Shown here piece after piece: positions 14,701-29,152 of a stretch of DNA of 64,000 bases. The translations under genes were made by a program, and so were the position numbers. The stretch comes from Rutidosis leptorrhynchoides (taxonomy: Eukaryota; Streptophyta; Magnoliopsida; Asterales; Asteraceae). Positions within the stretch are counted from its first letter, which is position 1. Each line of letters opens with the position of its first letter. The notes under the pieces were generated by a model. That model had not been told where the DNA came from, ran no database searches, and saw only the letters and a list, made by a program, of their open reading frames with translations. Location: the NCBI RefSeq assembly GCF_046630445.1, contig NC_092333.1, positions 718,386,001 to 718,450,000 on the forward strand, written 5' to 3'.

Positions 14701-16377
14701 AGGTCAACAAGAGAAAAGAGACAACCAAAATATCTAAGTGACTATGAGGTGAACACAGTCACAACTTGTTTCTTTTCAGGTGGCTTAACCGAAGTACCAA
14801 CATGTTGTGAAGAAGCTAAAGATTCTCCAGATTGGAGAAAAGCAATGCAAGAGGAGATTGATGCATTGGAAAAGAATGAAACTTGGGAGCTTGTCAAGAA
14901 ACCGGAAGCATGTAAACCGGTTACTTGCAAATGGGTCTACCGTTTGAAGAAGAACTCGAATGGAACCATTAATAGGTTCAAGGCTCGGTTGGTGGCTCGT
15001 GGCTTTTGTCAAAGTTATGGGCTTGATTATGAGGAAACTTTTAGCCCCATGGCTAAAATGGTAACGGTGAGAATAATAATCTCACTAGCGGCTTACAAAT
15101 GGTGGAAATTATGGCAACTTGATGTGAAGAATGCTTTTCTATATGGAGAGCTTGATCGTGAGGTGTTCATGGAATAACCTATTGGGTTCATTTCAAATCA
15201 ATTTCCAGAATATGTGTGCCGGTTGAAGAAAGCTCTTTATGGCTTGAAACAAGCTCCGAGAGCTTGGTATGGTAAGGTTGCACAATACCTTGTCTTTTGT
15301 GGTTTTAAGATTTCTGATGCGGATTCTAGTTTGTTTGTAAAGAAAGAATCAGGTTTCCATGTTTTGGTGCTATTATATGTTGATGACATGATTATCACCG
15401 AAGGAAACGAGTCAGAAATCTCTCGTTTAAGTGATGATCTTTCGGTTCATTTTGAAATGAAGAATCTGGGGGAGATTGGATGTTTTCTTGGCTTGGAAGT
15501 TGATAAATTAGAAAATGGGTACTTTATCTCTCAAAGGGGTTATGCAAGAAGTCTCTTGGAACGTTTCAATATGGGGGAGTCAAAGCCTATGAGTACTCCA
15601 ATGGAACCAAACCTCAAAATGAAGAAAGATCAAGGAAAAGAGCTCAAGGATGTGAAGTTGTTCCGACAAATGGTTGGAAGTTTAATCTATCTAACCATCA
15701 CAAGGCTGGAAATTGCTTACTCGGTTGGCATTGTTTCACAATTTATGCAATGTCCAACTAATGTTCATCTTGATGCAGCAAAAAGGATCCTTCGTTATGT
15801 GAAAGGATCAATAGGTCACGGCTTGTGGTATAAGAAGTGTGATAATGTTTTGTTAAATGATTTTGTAGATGCAGATTGGATGGGAGACGCAAATGATCGC
15901 CATTCAACTTCGAGTTACTGTTTTAACATAGGTTCCGCGATTATTTCATGGTGTAGCAAGAAGCAAGATGTTGTTGCTTTGTCTAGCACGGAAGCGGAAT
16001 ACATAGCTGCAACAATGGCGGCTCAAGAATGTACTTGGTTAAGAAGATTGATTGGTGACATACTTGAAAAAGTAGATTATGTTGTCAAACTTGAAATGTC
16101 CCGTTCATATTGATTATAAACGTTCCATATTAATTGATTTCGTCGCGAGGTTTTGACCTCTATATGAGACGTTTTTCAAAGACTGCATTCATTTTTAAAA
16201 TAACCATAACCTTTATTTTATCTATAAAGGTTTAAAAAGCATTACGTAGATTATCAACTAATGATAATCTAAAATATACCGTTTACACACGACCATTACA
16301 TAATGGTTACAATAAGAATATATTACATCAAAAATAAGTTTCTTGAATGCAGTTTTTACATAATATCATACAAGCAT

Positions 16378-17728
16378 TGATGTGTGCGAGGTGGTATATG
16401 AAATAGTATTATTTTTTTTACAACGAAATACTATTAAATACGATACAATTTTACACAAGATATTTATTTATTTATAGAATGGATATACCTAAACCTTGCT
16501 ACAACACTTATAGGCAGTGTACCTAATCGTACAGTAGTGTAGTTTTTAGTAAGTCCGGTTCGTTCCACAGGGATCTTTTAAACAAGCTTTAACGCTATAT
16601 TAGTAACTTATAATTGTAAAAATACAAAAATATATATAAGTAGTATTATTATTATAAAAGGGGGTTTTTACCGTTTAATGACCGGTTTGTCGATTTTTAA
16701 AACTTTAGTCGCAGTTAAAACCTAATGTAAAATATTAAAAATAAATATAACTTAATTTAAAGCGTAAAGTAAATAACGATAATGAAATTGCGATAAATAA
16801 AAGTGCGATAAAATAAAATTGCGATAATTAAAGAGTACGATAATTAAAAATGCAATTAAATAAAATGACAATAAATAAAAGTGCGATAATTAAAAGTGCA
16901 ATTAAATATGAAATAAAAGAATTGTGCTTATTTAAACTTCCATAATCATGATGTTTGACGTGTTGATTTTTAGTTTATTCCCATGGGTTAATTGTCCTTT
17001 GTCCTGGATTATTCGATATGTCCATACGGATTTGTCCATAATAGTTCATCAGTCATAATCATAAAATGCGGAAGTCTTCATCAAATTATTCTTATTCCCG
17101 AAGTCAAATATTCCAACTAATTGGGGATTCGAATTGTAACAAGGCCTTAATACTTTGTTTAATGAATACACCAGGTTATCGACTTCGTGTAAACCAAGGT
17201 TTTACTACTTTGTTAACAATTACACCAATTACCCTTGAATGTAATCCATCTCTGTTTCAACAAGTCTATTAACTATTAATCCAGTTCCGTGTCCGGTAAA
17301 ATGAACAATTATTGGTATTTATAGATATCCCGCCGACCGTGCCCAGTCAAGCGTATGTAGTTATATATAAATACGTCAAATTATAAGTCTGTATATTAAA
17401 TTAACGAGATATCATTTAGTTAATATAAAGCCCATTAATAGCCCATAGTCTAATTTCTACAAGTGTCGTTCTTTTATCCAAACCTCAATTATGGTACAAA
17501 GCCCAATTACCCAATTTTAATATTTAGCCCAACATCACGATTACTTCGGCATTAAATAAGCATAATAATAACTTAGCTACGAGACATTAAATTAAAAATA
17601 ACATTAACCATAACTTACAGTGATTAAAAATAGCGTAGCGTTACACGGACAGAATTTTGACTTATACCCTTACAACATTCGCTAACATACCCTTATTATT
17701 AGAATTTAAAATTAAAATTAAAATTATA

Positions 17729-17798
<70 letters not shown>

Positions 17799-18398
17799 GT
17801 GATAGATAGAGAGATGGATGGATATATGATATAAACTGAGCCAAAACACGCGAATTTATAGCATGTGGCCTGGATTTCAGGGCCATGCGATCGCATGGAA
17901 AATAAGCCTACAGGCCATGCGATCGCATGGAGGTAGGTATCAGCTCACACTCCTTTGTTTTCTTGTTTGCCGACGGTTTAATAAATAAATATAATATATA
18001 AATAATTTTAAGAATTATTTAAATATTATATTATATTTATGTGCATAGTTAACTTGTAATTTTTAGTCCGTTGCGTCGAGCGTTGAGAGTTGACTTTGGT
18101 CCCGGTTCCAGTTTTTCGAACGTCCTTGCGTACAATTTAATATCTTGTACTTTGCGTTTTGCGTCTTGTACTCTTGTAATTTTGAGACGTTTCTTATCAA
18201 TAATTGGAACCACTTTGATTGTATTTTGTACTTTTGAGCTTTTTGGTCGTTTGCGTCTTCAATTCATTGAATCTGTCTTTTGTCTTCACCTTTTATTATT
18301 TAAACGAATATCACTTGTAAATAGGACAATTGCAACTAAAAGCTTGTCTTTCTTGAGAGATAATGCTATGAAATATATGTTCGTTTTTAGCATTATCA
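16378..18398 (-). repeat. 3' LTR of the Athila-type element
   Basis: Begins TGATGTGTGCGAGG and ends AGCATTATCA in plus orientation, which is TG...CA on the minus strand. Length 2021 bp. It contains a (TA)n run (17736-17797) and two copies of the palindrome CCATGCGATCGCATGG (17883-17898 and 17915-17930). Confidence 0.88.
17736..17797. repeat. (TA)n microsatellite in the Athila 3' LTR
   Basis: About 31 TA units. The same repeat with a slightly different length occurs in the partner LTR at 47604-47674. Confidence 0.95.
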
Positions 18399-20570
18399 AA
18401 TATTCCCACATTTGAGCGTTGCTTGTCGTCAAGCAATATAGTCTTGAAATAAAAATACTAGAATCACTTCTTTATTCTTCACACTTTATACATCAGTGAT
18501 TTCTATACGGCGGTATGAACAATGGTAGTAACGATGTGGTTTACAATCCCACATGACTATGAAAATTTAGATCTTTAAGGAAATTGGATCTTTATGAAAA
18601 CATTTGATCTTTTGAAAATACAATCTAGTTTTTACCCTAGATCAGTTTTCCGGAATAACCCTTCACCGGTGTTGCAAAATGTTTTTGTGGGTTTGGTGGG
18701 TTTCAGATTTGAAAATTTTAGCTCAAAACTTGTGGTTTTGTGTCACCCACTTGCTAACCTTGTATTGGGAAAGCAACACGTCCAGTATACTTGCTCCGTA
18801 TATTACCTTTCGGTAAACTACCGTCCGGTTGTAAAGGAAAGCGTTGAACAAGCAACTGTTAAGGCAATGTCCCCTGACATGCTTTTAATTATGGTCTATA
18901 ACGTGTCGGATGCAATTACTATCCTTGGTAGGAGCAATAGTAAAGCTCACCCTTATAATTTTTCTGGTCTGGCACAAGGTCCTGTCTTTGACCATGCTAT
19001 GCAACCACCGTTCTTACGGTTGACACCCGATTTGGTTCAGGTGACCTAATGAATTCCAGTTAAATTCCTAGGATTTTACATTCAATGGTAATGAACGCAT
19101 TGAAAATGGGTTTTTAGAAAACAAATCGGTTTTAATTTTTTATCAAAATATTTTCTCGTTCAAGCTCGAGTTTAGATATCATTGAATTCCATGAGTTTGT
19201 AATTCTCAATCTTTAAGGTCAATCTCTAGGATTGAGTAATATCAGTCTTAAAAGCTGATTTTTGATCTTTTAAGGAGATTATCCTTTCTGGGGATCTGAT
19301 TCATTAGTCTTATCAAGCTAATTTGCACGGTGCCCTCCCCATTTTACGAGACAGATACTCTCATGGTTAGGATAAGTCTGACCACTTGGCGACCCTGTTT
19401 GATGCTGAGGTCCGTGGATTTCCAGCTGATTTTTGAGAAAACTTTTCAAGGTTTTTCGTAGACTCTACAACTGGTCTGGACGACAACTTCCTGACCTAAA
19501 TCAAGAAGCGCGTTTCTTTTTTGGAAGACTTTACTTCCTTTTAATGATGGAATTGATTCATCGTGTAGATCCATCTTTCTTTCAAATATATTACAGTAAA
19601 TCGGGTAAAACTGATTAGTTTAGTCTAAAACAAAAGCATCTTCAGTTATTTGTACAAAAATATGTGATATATGTTCAAAATAACTTGGTAAATTTTTCCC
19701 ACACTTGGCTTTTATTTTCCTTTTTATTGTCCTCTATTCCATTTTAAATGTATTCTAATATTTTGGTTTGTTTCTCAATTTATGTCCTTTCCGAGGTAAC
19801 AATAATTTCGGTGTTAACACCTAGTTTTATCGTTCATAAATATGTATAAACATGATTTTGAATTCATTTAATTGAAAATTTTGAAAATTTTTACTAGAAT
19901 TGGGTAGTCAGTATATAAGACTAGGGCTGTTCTTTATTATCAGAGAGCACTAGATTCTAATACAACTACTGCGTTACTAGTATTTCTAATGGTAACCAAG
20001 TGTTTAAATTTAAAATTTTAAAAATCCGAAAGAATTTAACCCCTTCCCACACTTAAGATCTTGCAATGTCCTCATTTGCAAGAAATCAGTAACAATTTAA
20101 ATTATTCAGGGTGATTAGCGTAGAAAAATGATTAAATTTTACCAAAGTTTCCAAACATATTGGTGTTTGTTTGTTGAATGATAAATGGTGCACATCATTT
20201 GTTCATTCCGTGTTGTTGTTACATCACATTTGTTTTTCGTTTTGTCATAAAAATTAGTAGCTTTTGCTGAACTTAATGCCAGTCTTTGAAAATGCGCTGT
20301 TTTACCCTGTTGTGTACAATTGACAATATACATACATACAAATATAAACATGCATGGTAATTTGAAATGGGACTTTAAATCCCACTTTCAAATCGAATAT
20401 GAAATATTAGTATAAAATAATAAAAATATTAAACAATACATTAATGTATCATAATATCATATGTTTAAACATAAATAAATAAAAATAATAAAAAGATAAA
20501 AATCATAGAAATCACCAACTGAACTATATCAATCTGGATAGGGGTTCCAGTTCATGTCGTCGTCCGGGTT
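18399..20570 (-). other. Athila 3' non-coding internal region
   Basis: About 2.2 kb between the ORF-1-like frame and the 3' LTR. It lacks any credible coding frame. A purine-rich stretch lies against the LTR edge on the minus strand, in the place of the polypurine tract. Long untranslated 3' regions are usual in Athila elements. Confidence 0.55.
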
Positions 20571-20575
20571 CCATG

Positions 20576-23500
20576 TGAAATGTCCCGTTCTTATTGATTA
20601 AAAACGTTCCATATTAATTGATTTCGTTGCGAGGTTTTGACCTCTATATGAGACGTTTTTCAAAGACTACATTCATTTTAAAACAAACCATAACCTTTAT
20701 TTCATCAATAAAGGTTTAAAAAGCTTTACGTAGATTATCAAATAATGATAATCTAAAATATCCTGTTTACACACGACCATTACATAATGGTTTACAATAC
20801 AAATATGTTACAACAAAATAAGTTTCTTGAATGCAGTTTTTACACAATATCATACAAGCATGGACTCCAAATCTCGTCCTTATTTAAGTATGCGACAGCG
20901 GAAGCTCTTAATAATCACCTGAGAATAAACATGCTTAAAACGTCAACAAAAATGTTGGTGAGTTATAGGTTTAACCTATATATATCAAATTATAATAATA
21001 GACCACAAGATTTCATATTTCAATACACATCCCATACATAGAGATAAAAATCATTCATATGGTGAACACCTGGTAACCGACATTAACAAGATGCATATAT
21101 AAGAATATCCCCATCATTCCGGGACACCCTTCGGATATGATATAAATTTCGAAGTACTAAAGCATCCGGTACTTTGGATGGGGTTTGTTAGACCCAATAG
21201 ATCTATCTTTAGGATTCGCGCCAATTAGGGTGTCTGTTCCCTAATTCTTAGATTACCAGACTTAATAAAAAGGGGCATATTTGATTTCGATAATTCAACC
21301 ATAGAATGTAGTTTCACGTACTTGTGTCTATTTTGTAAATCATTTATAAAACCTGCATGTATTCTCATCCCAAAAATATTAGATTTTAAAAGTGGGACTA
21401 TAACTCACTTTCACAGATTTTTACTTCGTCGGGAAGTAAGACTTGGCCACTGGTTGATTCACGAACCTATAACAATATACACATATATATCAAAGTATGT
21501 TCAAAATATATTTACAACACTTTTAATATATTTGATGTTTTAAGTTTATTAAGTCAGCTGTCCTCGTTAGTAACCTACAACTATTTGTCCACAGTTAGAT
21601 GTACAGAAATAAATCGATAAATATTATCTTGAATCAATCCACGACCCAGTGTATACGTATCTCAGTATTGATCACAACTCAAACTATATATATTTTGGAA
21701 TCAACCTCAACCCTGTATAGCTAACTCCAACATTCACATATAGAGTGTCTATGGTTGTTCCGAAATATATATAGATGTGTCGACATGATAGGTCGAAACA
21801 TTGTATACGTGTCTATGGTATCTCAAGATTACATAATATATAATACAAGTTGATTAAGTTATGGTTGGAATAGATTTGTTACCAATTTTCACGTAGCTAA
21901 AATGAGAAAAATTATCCAATCTTGTTTTACCCATAACTTCTTCATTTTAAATCCGTTTTGAGTGAATCAAATTGCTATGGTTTCATATTGAACTCTATTT
22001 TATGAATCTAAACAGAAAAAGTATAGGTTTATAGTCGGAAAAATAAGTTACAAGTTGTTTTTGTAAAGGTAGTCATTTCAGTCGAAAGAACGACGTCTAG
22101 ATGACCATTTTAGAAAACATACTTCCACTTTGAGTTTAACCATAATTTTTGGATATAGTTTCATGTTCATAATAAAAATCATTTTCTCAGAATAACAACT
22201 TTTAAATCAAAGTTTATCATAGTTTTTAATTAACTAACCCAAAACAGCCCGCGGTGTTACTACGACGGCGTAAATCCGGTTTTACGGTGTTTTTCGTGTT
22301 TTCGGGTTTTAAATCATTAAGTTAGCATATCATATAGATATATAACATGTGTTTAGTTGATTTTAAAAGTCAAGTTAGAAGGATTAACTTTTGTTTGCGA
22401 ACAAGTTTAGAATTAACTAAACTAAGTTCTAGTGATTACAAGTTTAAACCTTCGAATAAGATAGCTTTATATATATGAATCGAATGATGTTATGAACATC
22501 GCTACTACCTTAAGTTCCTTGGATAAACCTACTGGAAAATAGAAAAATGGATCTAGCTTCAACGGATCCTTGGATGGCTCGAAGTTCTTGAAGCAGAATC
22601 ATGACACGAAAACAAGTTCAAGTAAGATCATCACTTGAAATAAGATTGTTATAGTTATAGAAATTGAACCAAAGTTTGAATATGATTATTACCTTGTATT
22701 AGAATGATAACCTACTGTAAGAAACAAAGATTTCTTAAGGTTGGATGATCACATTACAAGATTGGAAGTGAGCTAGCAAACTTGAAAGTATTCTTGATTT
22801 TATGTAACTAGAACTTGTAGAATTTATGAAGAACACTTAGAACTTGAAGATAGAACTTGAGAGAGATCAATTAGATGAAGAAAATTGAAGAATGAAAGTG
22901 TTTGTAGGTGTTTTTGGTCATTGGTGTATGGATTAGATATAAAGGATATGTAATTTTGTTTTCATGTAAATAAGTCATGAATGATTACTCATATTTTTAT
23001 AATTTTATGAGATATTTCATGCTAGTTGCCAAATGATGGTTCCCACATGTGTTAGGTGAATCACATGGTCTGCTAAGATCTGATCATTGGAGTGTATATA
23101 CCAATAGTACATACATCTAAAAGCTGTGTATTGTACGAGTACGAATACGGGTGCATACGAGTAGAATTGTTGATGAAACTGAACGAGGATGTAATTGTAA
23201 GCATTTTTGTTAAGTAGAAGTATTTTGATAAGTGTATTGAAGTCTTTCAAAAGTGTATAAATACATATTAAAACACTACATGTATATGCATTTTAACTGA
23301 GTCGTTAAGTCATCGTTAGTCGTTACATGTAAGTGTTGTTTTGAAACCTTTAGGTTAACGATCTTGTTAAATGTTGTTAACCCAATGTTTATAATATCAA
23401 ATGAGATTTTAAATTATTATATTATCATGATATTATCATGTATAAATATCTCTTAATATGATATATATACATTAAATGTCTTTACAACGATAATCGTTAC

Positions 23501-23824
23501 ATATATGTCTCGTTTAAAAATCATTAAGTTAGTAGTCTTGTTTTTACATATGTAGTTCATTGTTAATATATTTAATGATATGTTTACTTATCATAGTATC
23601 ATGTTAACTATATATATATCCATATATATGTCATCATATAGTTTTTACAAGTTTTAACGTTCGTGAATCACCGGTCAACTTGGGTGGTCAATTGTCTATA
23701 TGAAACATATTTCAATTAATCAAGTCTTAACAAGTTTGATTGCTTAACATGTTGGAAACATTTAATCATGTAAATATCAATCTCAATTAATATATATAAA
23801 CATGAAAAAGTTCGGGTCACTACA
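20576..23824 (-). mobile_element. Solo Ty3 LTR inside the Athila element (fossil)
   Basis: A complete 3249-bp LTR (TGAAATGTCCCG...GGTCACTACA) of the same family as 25704-28943, in inverted orientation, flanked by perfect CCATG duplications (20571-20575 and 23825-23829). It splits the ORF-1-like frame of the Athila element near its C-terminal end. No internal region remains. Confidence 0.9.
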
Positions 23825-25234
23825 CCATGCTTGGTGATAGGTGTACTGGTAGGCCTGGTAAGGGTCGTAGAGAGTATATGGTGGTCTCATCTCGGGCTGG
23901 TGTGGAGGATAGTAAGCAGGTCGGATCAGAATGTAGTGATCCTGAGGTGACAGCCGGCTCATAATCTGACGCTGATGATAGTCCCATCTATCATGATGCC
24001 GTTGCCTGGAATGCTCGTAATCATTCTGGGCTTGCCACTGCTCCATCCGATGAAATCTCTCCGTGTTTGTCATATCTACCTCATCTATATGCTGGTAGAC
24101 GTCAGTCATAGCCTCCTGAATGACATCCCTAATGTCATCCGCTTCCTCCATTTCCTCGTCTGAACCTCTCTGTACCTGAGGAAGATTACCTTCATAGGGT
24201 ACTGGCTGATTACGTCTACTCTTTAATACCTTAGCACCCGCATAAACCTTCAATACTAAAGGCTCGACCTGTTCCCTACATTCCAAAAGTGGACCCCCTT
24301 GGTTCCTATCTACACCTAAGTACTCTCCAATGATAGTAACAAAAATACCTCCTCCTATAATCCCCCCTTCCTGTATTCCTTCCACCATTTTTGACAAATA
24401 AAAACTAACATAGTAGGGGATATTAACAAAGCTTCTTGGGTCTCGAATACACTTTAGGTAAAATAAATCATGTAAGGTCATTTTCTCCTTGTTGTGACCT
24501 CTCTGTGTAATCGAGTTAGCCAAAAATCTATGAATTATACGAAGCTCGGCTTTGTTAATATGTAAGTAGGAGTGTTTTCCTCCCAGTGTAAAAACATTAT
24601 AGTTTGACATACGCCTCCAGACGGCGTTCATGTCAAAATTCCTATCTACCCTTTCACCACGATAAATCAAATTCATACAATCGGGTAGTAGCAATTCACT
24701 AGGAGTGTAAATCTGTAATGCCCTGGCCATGTCCAGCATGGACATCCTGTACATCCTACGTCCAAGTATAAACCTAAGAAAACTTCTATCATCTAACCTA
24801 TCTACATCTACATTTAACGCTATAGTACTCATCAGCTCAACACACCATTCCTTATATACAGGCCTACGAATGGTGAATAGACGTTCCCAATCGGGAAAAG
24901 AAGAACTGCCATACCTTTGGATCAGATGGAGTCTAACTCGGTTAGCTAGTTGGACCCTTTCCAAAGGATCCCAATCGATTACCCTTGGCACTTCTACATT
25001 TTTCGGTAGCAGTTTGAATTTGTTACTTTGATATGATGGGTAATCTCTCCAGCTTCTATCGAATCTCAGATTCGGATGCAACGTGTGTTCAGGAATTGTT
25101 GGGTATTCTACTGGTGGATGCATCGGAAATACTGTGAAGGCATCAACAAATTGTAGTGGATCATAATAAGTTACATGTTGATCAGGCTGTTGTTGTGGTT
25201 CCTGTTGTTGCTCCGGTTCAGGTTCATATTGCAT
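23825..25234 (-). CDS. Athila ORF-1/env-position protein (fossil part)
   Basis: A frame of about 470 residues on the element's coding strand, in the position between pol and the 3' LTR where Athila elements carry their extra ORF. A Gln/Pro/Glu-rich start is followed by a globular region. That region has VIDWDPLERVQLANRV and a YKEWCVELMSTIAL segment, resembling the ATHILA ORF-1 domain pattern of a tryptophan-aspartate start and an EFLST-like motif. The tail is rich in Tyr, His, Gln and Asp. A good 3' splice acceptor (TGTTTTGTAG on the minus strand) lies near 25300, which fits expression from a spliced RNA as proposed for such ORFs. Function in the family is not established. Confidence 0.65.
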
Positions 25235-25299
25235 TTCTGGTTCAGGTTCTGGTTGTGGTTGTCTAGATGATGATGTTGTACCATCAGTATCTGTAAATC

Positions 25300-25698
25300 T
25301 CTACAAAACATATTAAACACAAAATTTGTGCATCCAAATATGAATTAGTGTTAGCAAAATAACAAATTGAAACAATTACAATAACATGTTAAATCAAAAT
25401 TAAACTTATACACATTTTCACAATTTTTACAATTCTACACTTTTTCAAATAAGCCTTTATAAAAATGTATACAAAGTTCATAAGCATTTAACTCAAATAA
25501 CATGTCAAAATAGTCATTACTAACAATTAAACAAGTCTCAAATGGCAATTATATCAAATTAATCAAGTTTATGAATTTTATACCTAAAAAGTCTACTTTA
25601 ATTCTCAAAAATCATGTTTAGGATCAAAGTTTGGATCATTTAGCTACCTAAACATGTTACACTACTTAATTTAGCAATAATTCATGACAAAAATCGGC
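25300..25698 (-). other. Athila non-coding segment before the ORF-1-like frame
   Basis: AT-rich sequence with no coding frame, ending at the CATAA duplication of the F-box Ty3 element. It probably belongs to an intron or leader of the ORF-1-like transcript. Confidence 0.45.
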
Positions 25699-25703
25699 CA
25701 TAA

Positions 25704-28700
25704 TGTAGTGACCCGAACTTTTCCATGTTTATATATATTAATTGAGATTGATATTTACATGATTAAATGTTTCCAACATGTTAAGCAATCAAACTTGTTA
25801 AGACTTGATTAATTGAAATATGTTTCATATAGACAATTGACCACCCAAGTTGACCGGCGATTCACGAACGTTAAAACTTGTAAAAATGACATGACGATAT
25901 ACATATGGATATACATATGGTTAACATGAGATTATGATAAGTAAGTATCTCCATAAGTATATTAACAATGAGTTATATACATATAAACAAGACTACTAAC
26001 TTAAGGATTTCGAAACGAGACATATATGTAACGATTATCGTTGTAATGACATTTAAATGTATATATATCATATTAAGATATATTAATATATCATAATATC
26101 ATGATAATATAATAATTTAACATCTCATTAGATATAATAATCAATGGGTTAACAACATTAATTGAGATCGTTAACTTAAAGGTTTCAAAACAAACACTTA
26201 CATGTAACGACTAACGATGACTTAACGACTCAGTTAAAATGTATATACATGTAGTGTATTTAGATGTATTAAAATACTTTTGGAAGACTTCAAGACATAT
26301 ATCAAAACACTCATACTTAACGAAAATGGTTACAGTTACTTTCCCATTCTTTTCTTTCATCAAGAATTCTAGTCGTATTCTTACCCGTATTATACACAGC
26401 TTCAAAACGTACTTACTATGGGTATATACCAATAGGAACTAGCATGGGATTCCACTCTTGATTATGTCATGTATGACTAATCAATTTTAACTTCTACCAT
26501 GAGCTAGTCAACTAACTAGAACTCCTTTTAACCCCACTCACCACTCACCAATTACCACTCATCATTCACTCCATTTCACTTCCAATTCTTTTTCTAATTC
26601 TCTCTCAACACACACACACTATTATGAACGTATTTTTTCAGTAGTTAATCATCATCTTCATCAAAAATCACTTCAAGAATCAAGCTATAATCATCATAGG
26701 AAGAACACTTCAAGAACACTTCAAAAATCCCTTCAAGTTTACTAATTTACTTCCAAGCTTTCTAATCCATTCCAAGTAATCATCTAAGATCAAGAAACCT
26801 TTGTTATATACAGTAGGTTATCTTTCTTATTCAAGGTAATATTCATATTCAAACTTTGATTCAATTTCTATAACTATAAACTATCTTAATTCGAGTAAAA
26901 ATCTTACTTGAACTTGTTTTTGTGTCATGATCCTACTTCAAGAACTTTCAAGCCATCCAAGATCCTTTGAAGCTAGATCATTTCTTGTCACTTCCAGTAG
27001 ATTTACCTACTAAACTTGAGGTAGTAATGATGTTCATAACATCATTCGATTCATATATATAAAACTATCTTATTCGAAGGTTTAAACTCGTAATCACTAG
27101 AACATAGTTTAGTTAATTCTAAACTTGTTCGCAAACAAAAGTTAATCCTTCTACCTTGACTTTTAAAATTAACTAAACACATGTTCTATATCTATATGAT
27201 ATTCTAACTTAATGATTTAAAACCTGAAAACACGAAAAACACCGTAAAACCGGATTTACGCCGTCGTAGTAACACCGCGGGCTGTTTTGGGTTAGTTAAT
27301 TAAAAACTATGATAAACTTTGATTTAAAAGTTGTTATTCTGAGAAAATGATTTTTATTATGAACATGAAACTATATCCAAAAATTATGGTTAAACTCAAA
27401 GTGGAAGTATGTTTTCTAAAATGGTCATCTAGACGTCGTTCTTTCGACTGAAATGACTACCTTTACAAAAACGACTTGTAACTTATTTTTCCGACTATAA
27501 ACCTATACTTTTTATGTTTAGATTCATAAAATATAGTTCAATATGAAACCATAGCAATTTGATTCACTCAAAACGGATTTAAAATGAAGAAGTTATGGGG
27601 AAAACAAGATTGGATAATTTTTCTCATTTTAGCTACGTGAAAATTGGTAACAAATCTATTCCAACCATAACTTAATCAACTTGTATTGTATATTATGTAA
27701 TCTTGAGATACCATAGACACGTATATAATGTTTCGACCTATCATGTCGACACATCTATATATATTTCGGAACAACTATAGACACTCTATATGTGAATGTT
27801 GGAGTTAGCTATACAGGGTTGAGGTTGATTCCAAAATATATATAGTTTGAGTTGTGATCAATACTGAGATACGTATACACTGGGTCATGGATTGATTCAT
27901 GATAATATTTATCGATTTATTTCTGTACATCTAACTGTGGACAACTAGTTGTAGGTTACTAACGAGGACAGCTGACTTAATAAACTTAAAACATCAAAAT
28001 ATATTAAAAGTGTTGTAAATATATTTTGAACATACTTTAATATATATGTATATATTGTTATAGGTTCGTGAATCAACAGTGGCCAAGTCTTACTTCTAGA
28101 CGAAGTAAAAATCTGTGAAAGTGAGTTATAGTCCCACTTTTAAAATCTAATATTTTTGGGATGAGAATACATGCAGGTTTTATAAATGATTTACAAAATA
28201 GACACAAGTACGTGAAACTACATTCTATGGTTGAATGATCGAAATCGAATATGCCCCTTTTTATTAAGTCTGGTAATCTAAGAATTGGGGAACAGACACC
28301 CTAATTGACGCGAATCCTAAAGATAGATCTATTGGGCCTAACAAACCCCATCCAAAGTACCGGATGCTTTAGTACTTCGAAGTTTATATCATATCCGAAG
28401 GGTGTCCCGGAATGATGGGGATATTCTTATATATGCATCTTGTTAATGTCGGTTACCAGGTGTTCACCATATGAATGATTTTTATCTCTATGTATGGGAT
28501 GTGTATTGAAATATGAAATCTTGTGGTCTATTGTTACGATTTGATATATATAGGTTAAACCTATAACTCACCAACATTTTTGTTGACGTTTAAAGCATGT
28601 TTATTCTCAGGTGAATATGAAGAGCTTCCGCTGTTGCATACTAAAATAAGGACAAGATTTGGAGTCCATGTTTGTATGATATTGTGTAAAAACTGCATTC

Positions 28701-28943
28701 AAGAAACTGATTTCGATGTAACATATTTGTATTGTAAACCATTATGTAATGGTCGTGTGTAAACAGGATATTTTAGATTATCATTATTTGATAATCTACG
28801 TAAAGCTTTTTAAACCTTTATAAAGGTGATGGTGTTTTAAAAATGAATGCAGTCTTTGAAAAACGTCTCATATAGAGGTCAAAACCTCGCAACGAAATCA
28901 ATTAATATGGAACGTTTTTAATCAATAAGAACGGGACATTTCA
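25704..28943 (+). repeat. 5' LTR of the F-box Ty3 element
   Basis: Begins TGTAGTGACCCGAAC and ends GAACGGGACATTTCA. Nearly identical to 34051-37284. Short open frames inside it recur in both LTRs, so they reflect sequence identity rather than genes. Confidence 0.95.
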
Positions 28944-28944
28944 T

Positions 28945-28962
28945 TTGGTATCCGAGCGTTGG
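28945..28962 (+). promoter_or_regulatory. Primer-binding site (tRNA-Met type)
   Basis: TTGGTATCCGAGCGTTGG lies directly after the 5' LTR and resembles the plant TGGTATCAGAGC site complementary to the 3' end of initiator tRNA-Met, with one mismatch in the core. Confidence 0.7.
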
Positions 28963-29152
28963 TCTTAGAGAACCAGAATTTTGCATTAGTGTGTCTTATC
29001 GAGTTTGTTAGGATGCATTAGTGAGTCTGGACTTCGACCGTGTTTACTTGAAAAATGATTGCTTAACAAATTTTGTTGGAAACTATATATTTTTAACATG
29101 TGAATATTATGTGATATATTAATCTCTTAACGCGTTTGATATTATGTGATAG

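Noticed and set aside
18594-19049. 151-residue plus-strand frame
   Set aside because: Lies antisense in the Athila 3' non-coding region, with no recognisable domain.
26211-26442. Short frames on both strands
   Set aside because: Identical frames occur at 34558-34789 because both lie in the LTR pair of the F-box element; non-coding LTR sequence.
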